Source of the DNA: an uncultured Clostridium sp.
Lineage (GTDB): Bacteria > Bacillota > Clostridia > Lachnospirales > Anaerotignaceae
Direction of reading: 5' to 3'
NCBI GenBank assembly: GCA_947246775.1
Contig: CAMXTM010000062.1
Coordinates: forward strand, 1-9,380
DNA: 9,380 bases
Below are positions 7,382 to 9,380 of this stretch, in pieces (the first letter of the stretch is position 1; each line of letters begins with the position of its first letter). A program made the translations under genes and the position numbers. The notes beneath the pieces are model-generated. The model did not search any database, was not told the origin of the DNA, and saw only the letters and a list, made by a program, of their open reading frames with translations.

Positions 7382-7639
7382 CTATTTATCCATCGCTTGG
7401 GATAAAGCCAAGCCCAACTTCGCTAATTGATATTGAATTTCCTCTAAAGACCTTTGTTCCAGATATTTCACTTTTATAATGTCTTTTTCTGTTTTATTGG
7501 TTAACTCTCCTATTGTGTGAATACCTGCACGTTTTAAGCAATTATAAGAACGAACTTCTAAATCAAGTTCTTCAATACCCATTTTAAGCACATTTTCTTT
7601 TTTGCTGTTTTCTTTCATGACATAAAATACATCATTCAT
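7382..7639 (-). CDS. Stand-alone RNA polymerase alpha C-terminal domain (rpoA-CTD paralogue)
   Basis: This 85-residue protein consists only of an alpha-CTD. Residues 7-79 align without gaps to RpoA 242-314 and match at 46 positions (about 62%). The first helix-hairpin-helix is intact: [12 protein letters not shown] at 29-40 keeps the equivalents of E. coli R265, N268, C269 and K271. The second changes from NLGRKS to YLEQRS (59-64), losing N294 and G296 and replacing K298 with R. The start ATG overlaps the rpoA stop by 8 nt in ATGAATGA. No good ribosome binding site is seen, so translation probably relies on ribosomes ending rpoA; ATG codon 8 is another possible start. The frame is intact and conserved residues remain, so I call it a gene, not a pseudogene. 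It lacks the N-terminal domain and cannot dimerise into polymerase as alpha does. Its role is unknown; competition for UP elements or alpha-CTD-binding regulators is inferred. Confidence 0.85.
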   Translation of the reverse strand: MNDVFYVMKENSKKENVLKMGIEELDLEVRSYNCLKRAGIHTIGELTNKTEKDIIKVKYLEQRSLEEIQYQLAKLGLALSQAMDK

Positions 7640-7868
7640 CGCTTGGGCGCAAAGCCAAGCCCAATTCTGCCATTTTATTAAGCACTTCTTCCAGTGACTT
7701 CCGTCCCAGATTCCTTACTTTCATCATTTCTTCTTCTGTCTTATTTGCCAAGTCCTCTACAGTATTGATACCTGCACGTTTTAAACAGTTATAAGAACGT
7801 ACAGAAAGGTCAAGCTCCTCAATGCTCATCTCAAGCACTTTCTCTTTTTTGCCTTCCTCTTTTTCTAC
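7383..7868 (-). repeat. Tandem direct duplication of the 3' end of rpoA
   Basis: Two diverged copies of about 240 nt lie head to tail: 7632-7868 (inside rpoA) and about 7383-7621 (the small gene). The longest identical run is 17 nt (7768-7784 and 7521-7537), offset 247. A 14-nt run (7404-7417 and 7651-7664) has the same offset. An 11-nt run (7391-7401 and 7637-7647) is offset 246, revealing a one-base deletion in the downstream copy. Of 46 conserved residues, about 26 use the same codon. Confidence 0.9.
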
Positions 7869-8591
7869 CATAATCTCTGTATTCTTTGCATTATCAGACA
7901 AGTCAATGAAAAGATTCAAATGCTCATTTAATATTTTTGCGCCATAACTTACTGCATCGTCTGGTGCAATTGTTCCATTTGTCCAAACTTCTAACGTCAA
8001 TTTATCATAGTCGGTAATTTGACCAACACGAGTATTTTCTACCAAAAAATTGACTCTCGTTACTGGTGTAAAAATACTGTCTACAGGAAGCATACCAATA
8101 GGCTGGTCTTCTTTTTTATTTTTATCACTGCCAATATAGCCACGTCCCTTATTTATGGTGATTTCCATAGAAAGTCGTGTGTTCGCTCCGCCGCTTAATG
8201 TCGCAATGTGATGGTCTGGATTCATAATCTCTATATCACTATCCGCTTTTAAATCAGAACCCTTTACTTCTCCTTCTCCCTCTACATCAATATACGCAAT
8301 TTTTGGTTCATTGCCTTCGCTATTGTTTTTAATCGCAAGTCCTTTTAAATTTAATATAATTTCTGTTACATCTTCTTTTACTCCTGGAATTACACTAAAT
8401 TCATGAAGTACACCATCTATTTTTACATTGCTCACCGCTGCACCGGGCAAAGAAGAAAGCAATATCCTTCTTAATGAATTGCCCAAAGTTGTACCATAGC
8501 CCCTTTCCAAAGGCTCTACTGTAAATTTACCATATGTTGCGCTTGCTGTTTTATTATCAATTTCAATGCGAGGTTTCTCAAATTCAAACAC
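7632..8591 (-). CDS. rpoA: DNA-directed RNA polymerase subunit alpha
   Basis: RpoA dimerises through its N-terminal domain to nucleate polymerase assembly, while its C-terminal domain binds UP-element DNA and activators. The product is 319 residues. The N-terminal domain includes [19 protein letters not shown] (36-54), a linker lies at about 234-250, and the CTD runs to the end with [12 protein letters not shown] (264-275) and [10 protein letters not shown] (294-303). Residue numbers happen to match E. coli: R265, N268, C269, K271, N294, G296, K298, S299. The start is GTG at 8591: the codon before it in frame is TGA, and the nearby ATG (8595) is out of frame. GGGAGG (8601-8606) lies 9 nt upstream. 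It sits 74 nt after rpsD and overlaps the alpha-CTD paralogue by 8 nt. Confidence 0.99.
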   Translation of the reverse strand: MFEFEKPRIEIDNKTASATYGKFTVEPLERGYGTTLGNSLRRILLSSLPGAAVSNVKIDGVLHEFSVIPGVKEDVTEIILNLKGLAIKNNSEGNEPKIAYIDVEGEGEVKGSDLKADSDIEIMNPDHHIATLSGGANTRLSMEITINKGRGYIGSDKNKKEDQPIGMLPVDSIFTPVTRVNFLVENTRVGQITDYDKLTLEVWTNGTIAPDDAVSYGAKILNEHLNLFIDLSDNAKNTEIMVEKEEGKKEKVLEMSIEELDLSVRSYNCLKRAGINTVEDLANKTEEEMMKVRNLGRKSLEEVLNKMAELGLALRPSDE

Positions 8592-8606
8592 TCATGCAAA
8601 CCTCCC
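8584..8606 (-). promoter_or_regulatory. rpoA ribosome binding site with overlapping ATG/GTG starts
   Basis: The site GGGAGG (8601-8606) is followed 5 nt later by an ATG (8593-8595) that opens a three-codon ORF, ATG AGT GTT TGA, and 9 nt later by the GTG (8589-8591) that starts rpoA in another frame. Only GTG can give RpoA, because TGA precedes it in frame. The ATG could compete for initiating ribosomes. Confidence 0.7.
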
Positions 8607-8621
8607 TCTTTTATGATAGTT

Positions 8622-8642
8622 TGCCGCAGAATAACTGCGGCA
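8622..8642 (-). promoter_or_regulatory. GC-rich hairpin between rpsD and rpoA
   Basis: A perfect 8-bp inverted repeat (TGCCGCAG / CTGCGGCA) encloses a 5-nt loop, notable in an otherwise AT-rich gap. In the transcribed direction no U-run follows (the A-run lies upstream), so it is not an intrinsic terminator. It may act as an mRNA stability or processing element, or help set rpoA expression apart from rpsD; function unknown. Confidence 0.55.
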
Positions 8643-8665
8643 TAATAATTGACTCTTTTTTTTAA

Positions 8666-9268
8666 TTATTTGGAATACAATTCGACGATAAGTGTTTCTT
8701 CAACAGGAACATCAATTTGCGCTCTCTGTGGTTTAGACAACACTGTGCCACTTAATGCATCATGGTTTGCAGACAACCATTCTGGTACAATCCTAGAAGA
8801 TGTTACTTCTAAAACATCTTTATATCTTTGCATTGATTTATATTTTTCTTTGATTTCTATTGTATCGCCAACTTTTACTTGGTATGATGGAATATCTACT
8901 GGTTTTCCATTTACCAATACGTGTTTATGTCTCACAATTTGTCTGGATTCTTTTCTTGTTCTTCCATATCCCAAACGGAACATAACATTATCCAATCTTA
9001 ATTCCAAAATCATAAGCAGGTTCTCACCAGGAATACCTTCCTTTTTCGCAATCTGCTCCGCTTTTGCATAGTATCCTCTAAATTGTTTCTCCAATACACC
9101 ATATATAAATTTCGCTTTTTGTTTCTCTCTTAACTGCAAACCATATTCACTTAATTTTTTACCAGCTCTTTGGTTCTGTTTTTTAGATTTTTTATCAATT
9201 CCCAAAAAGATAGGGTCTAAATTTAATGACCTACATCTCTTTAATACTGGAACTCTATCTCTTGCCAT
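8666..9268 (-). CDS. rpsD: 30S ribosomal protein S4
   Basis: S4 is a primary 16S rRNA binding protein that starts assembly of the 30S body and in many bacteria also regulates its operon. The product is 200 residues, the normal length. The N-terminal VPVLKRCRSLNLDP (6-19) has a single cysteine, so this is not the four-cysteine zinc form. The segment SEYGLQLREKQKAKFIYGV (40-58) is highly conserved, the S4 RNA-binding domain is RLDNVMFRLGYGRTRKESRQ onward (91-129), and the end is ETLIVELYSK. The ATG follows AGGAGGTGCG. It lies 30 nt after rpsK and 74 nt before rpoA, the standard alpha-operon order. The sequence style (RCRSL, DKKSKK) recalls Lachnospirales. Confidence 0.99.
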   Translation of the reverse strand: MARDRVPVLKRCRSLNLDPIFLGIDKKSKKQNQRAGKKLSEYGLQLREKQKAKFIYGVLEKQFRGYYAKAEQIAKKEGIPGENLLMILELRLDNVMFRLGYGRTRKESRQIVRHKHVLVNGKPVDIPSYQVKVGDTIEIKEKYKSMQRYKDVLEVTSSRIVPEWLSANHDALSGTVLSKPQRAQIDVPVEETLIVELYSK

Positions 9269-9298
9269 TTTCTATCGCACCTCCTGTTAGCCTTTAGA

Positions 9299-9380
9299 TT
9301 ATACTCTTCTTCTTTTTGGTGGTCTACAACCATTATGTGGTACAGGTGTTACGTCTTTAATCAATGTTACATCAAGACCA
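9299..9380 (-). CDS. rpsK: 30S ribosomal protein S11, C-terminal end (partial)
   Basis: Only the last 26 residues lie in the window; the gene continues past 9380. They read GLDVTLIKDVTPVPHNGCRP and then PKRRRV before TAA (9299-9301), which is the near-invariant C-terminus of S11, a platform protein close to the mRNA exit site of the 30S subunit. It directly precedes rpsD, as expected for the alpha operon. Confidence 0.97.
   Translation of the reverse strand, partial: GLDVTLIKDVTPVPHNGCRPPKRRRV

Noticed and set aside
7382..7639. The small alpha-CTD gene as a pseudogene fragment or assembly duplication
   Set aside because: The two copies differ by about 38% in protein sequence, so it is not an assembly repeat. 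The frame is intact with its own start and stop, and key fold residues are kept. Decay cannot be fully excluded.
8622..8660. Hairpin plus T-run as a terminator between rpsD and rpoA
   Set aside because: The T-run follows the hairpin only on the + strand, 11 nt away, where no gene needs terminating; on the transcribed strand it is an A-run before the hairpin.
1..9380. CRISPR array, insertion sequence, tRNA or rRNA gene
   Set aside because: No regular repeats with spacers, transposase-like frames, terminal inverted repeats, or tRNA/rRNA sequence motifs were seen.

Overview
The window reads as a chromosomal segment of a low-GC Bacillota, most likely class Clostridia and probably Lachnospirales. 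Evidence is the AT-rich sequence, the gene order rpsK-rpsD-rpoA-rplQ-ecfA1-ecfA2-ecfT-truA-rplM-rpsI, a clostridial-style S4 and RpoA, strong AGGAGG-type ribosome binding sites, and an enlarged L17. The genus cannot be fixed from the sequence alone.

Layout. Positions 2-2219 (+ strand) hold three genes of a small ABC exporter: an ATPase whose start lies outside the window, then two ABC-2-type permeases. They overlap or nearly touch and look like a BcrAB / lantibiotic-immunity type transporter. A bidirectional terminator (about 2231-2265) separates them from everything else, which lies on the - strand. Read in the direction of transcription, the - strand carries: the end of rpsK (S11), rpsD (S4), rpoA, a small second copy of the RNA polymerase alpha C-terminal domain, and rplQ (L17), closed by a perfect hairpin terminator (6719-6745). 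A new promoter (6642-6670) then starts ecfA1-ecfA2-ecfT-truA, the shared energising module of ECF vitamin/metal importers plus tRNA pseudouridine synthase. A consensus promoter overlapping the truA stop codon starts a structured leader of about 160 nt, followed by rplM-rpsI (L13, S9).

Main finding. Positions 7382-7639 encode an intact 85-residue stand-alone alpha C-terminal domain. It arose by tandem duplication of the 3' end of rpoA (direct repeats offset by 247 nt) and overlaps the rpoA stop codon by 8 nt. It keeps the first helix-hairpin-helix (R265, N268, C269, K271 in E. coli numbering) but has lost N294 and G296 in the second, and a one-base deletion has rewritten its last residues. This suggests a co-expressed, diverged alpha-CTD that could act as decoy, competitor or adaptor for promoters or alpha-CTD-binding regulators.

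Secondary points are the rplM leader with a possible loop-loop contact, the lysine-rich insertion in L17, the GTG start of rpoA embedded in a three-codon ORF, and unexplained hairpins upstream of rplQ and rpoA.
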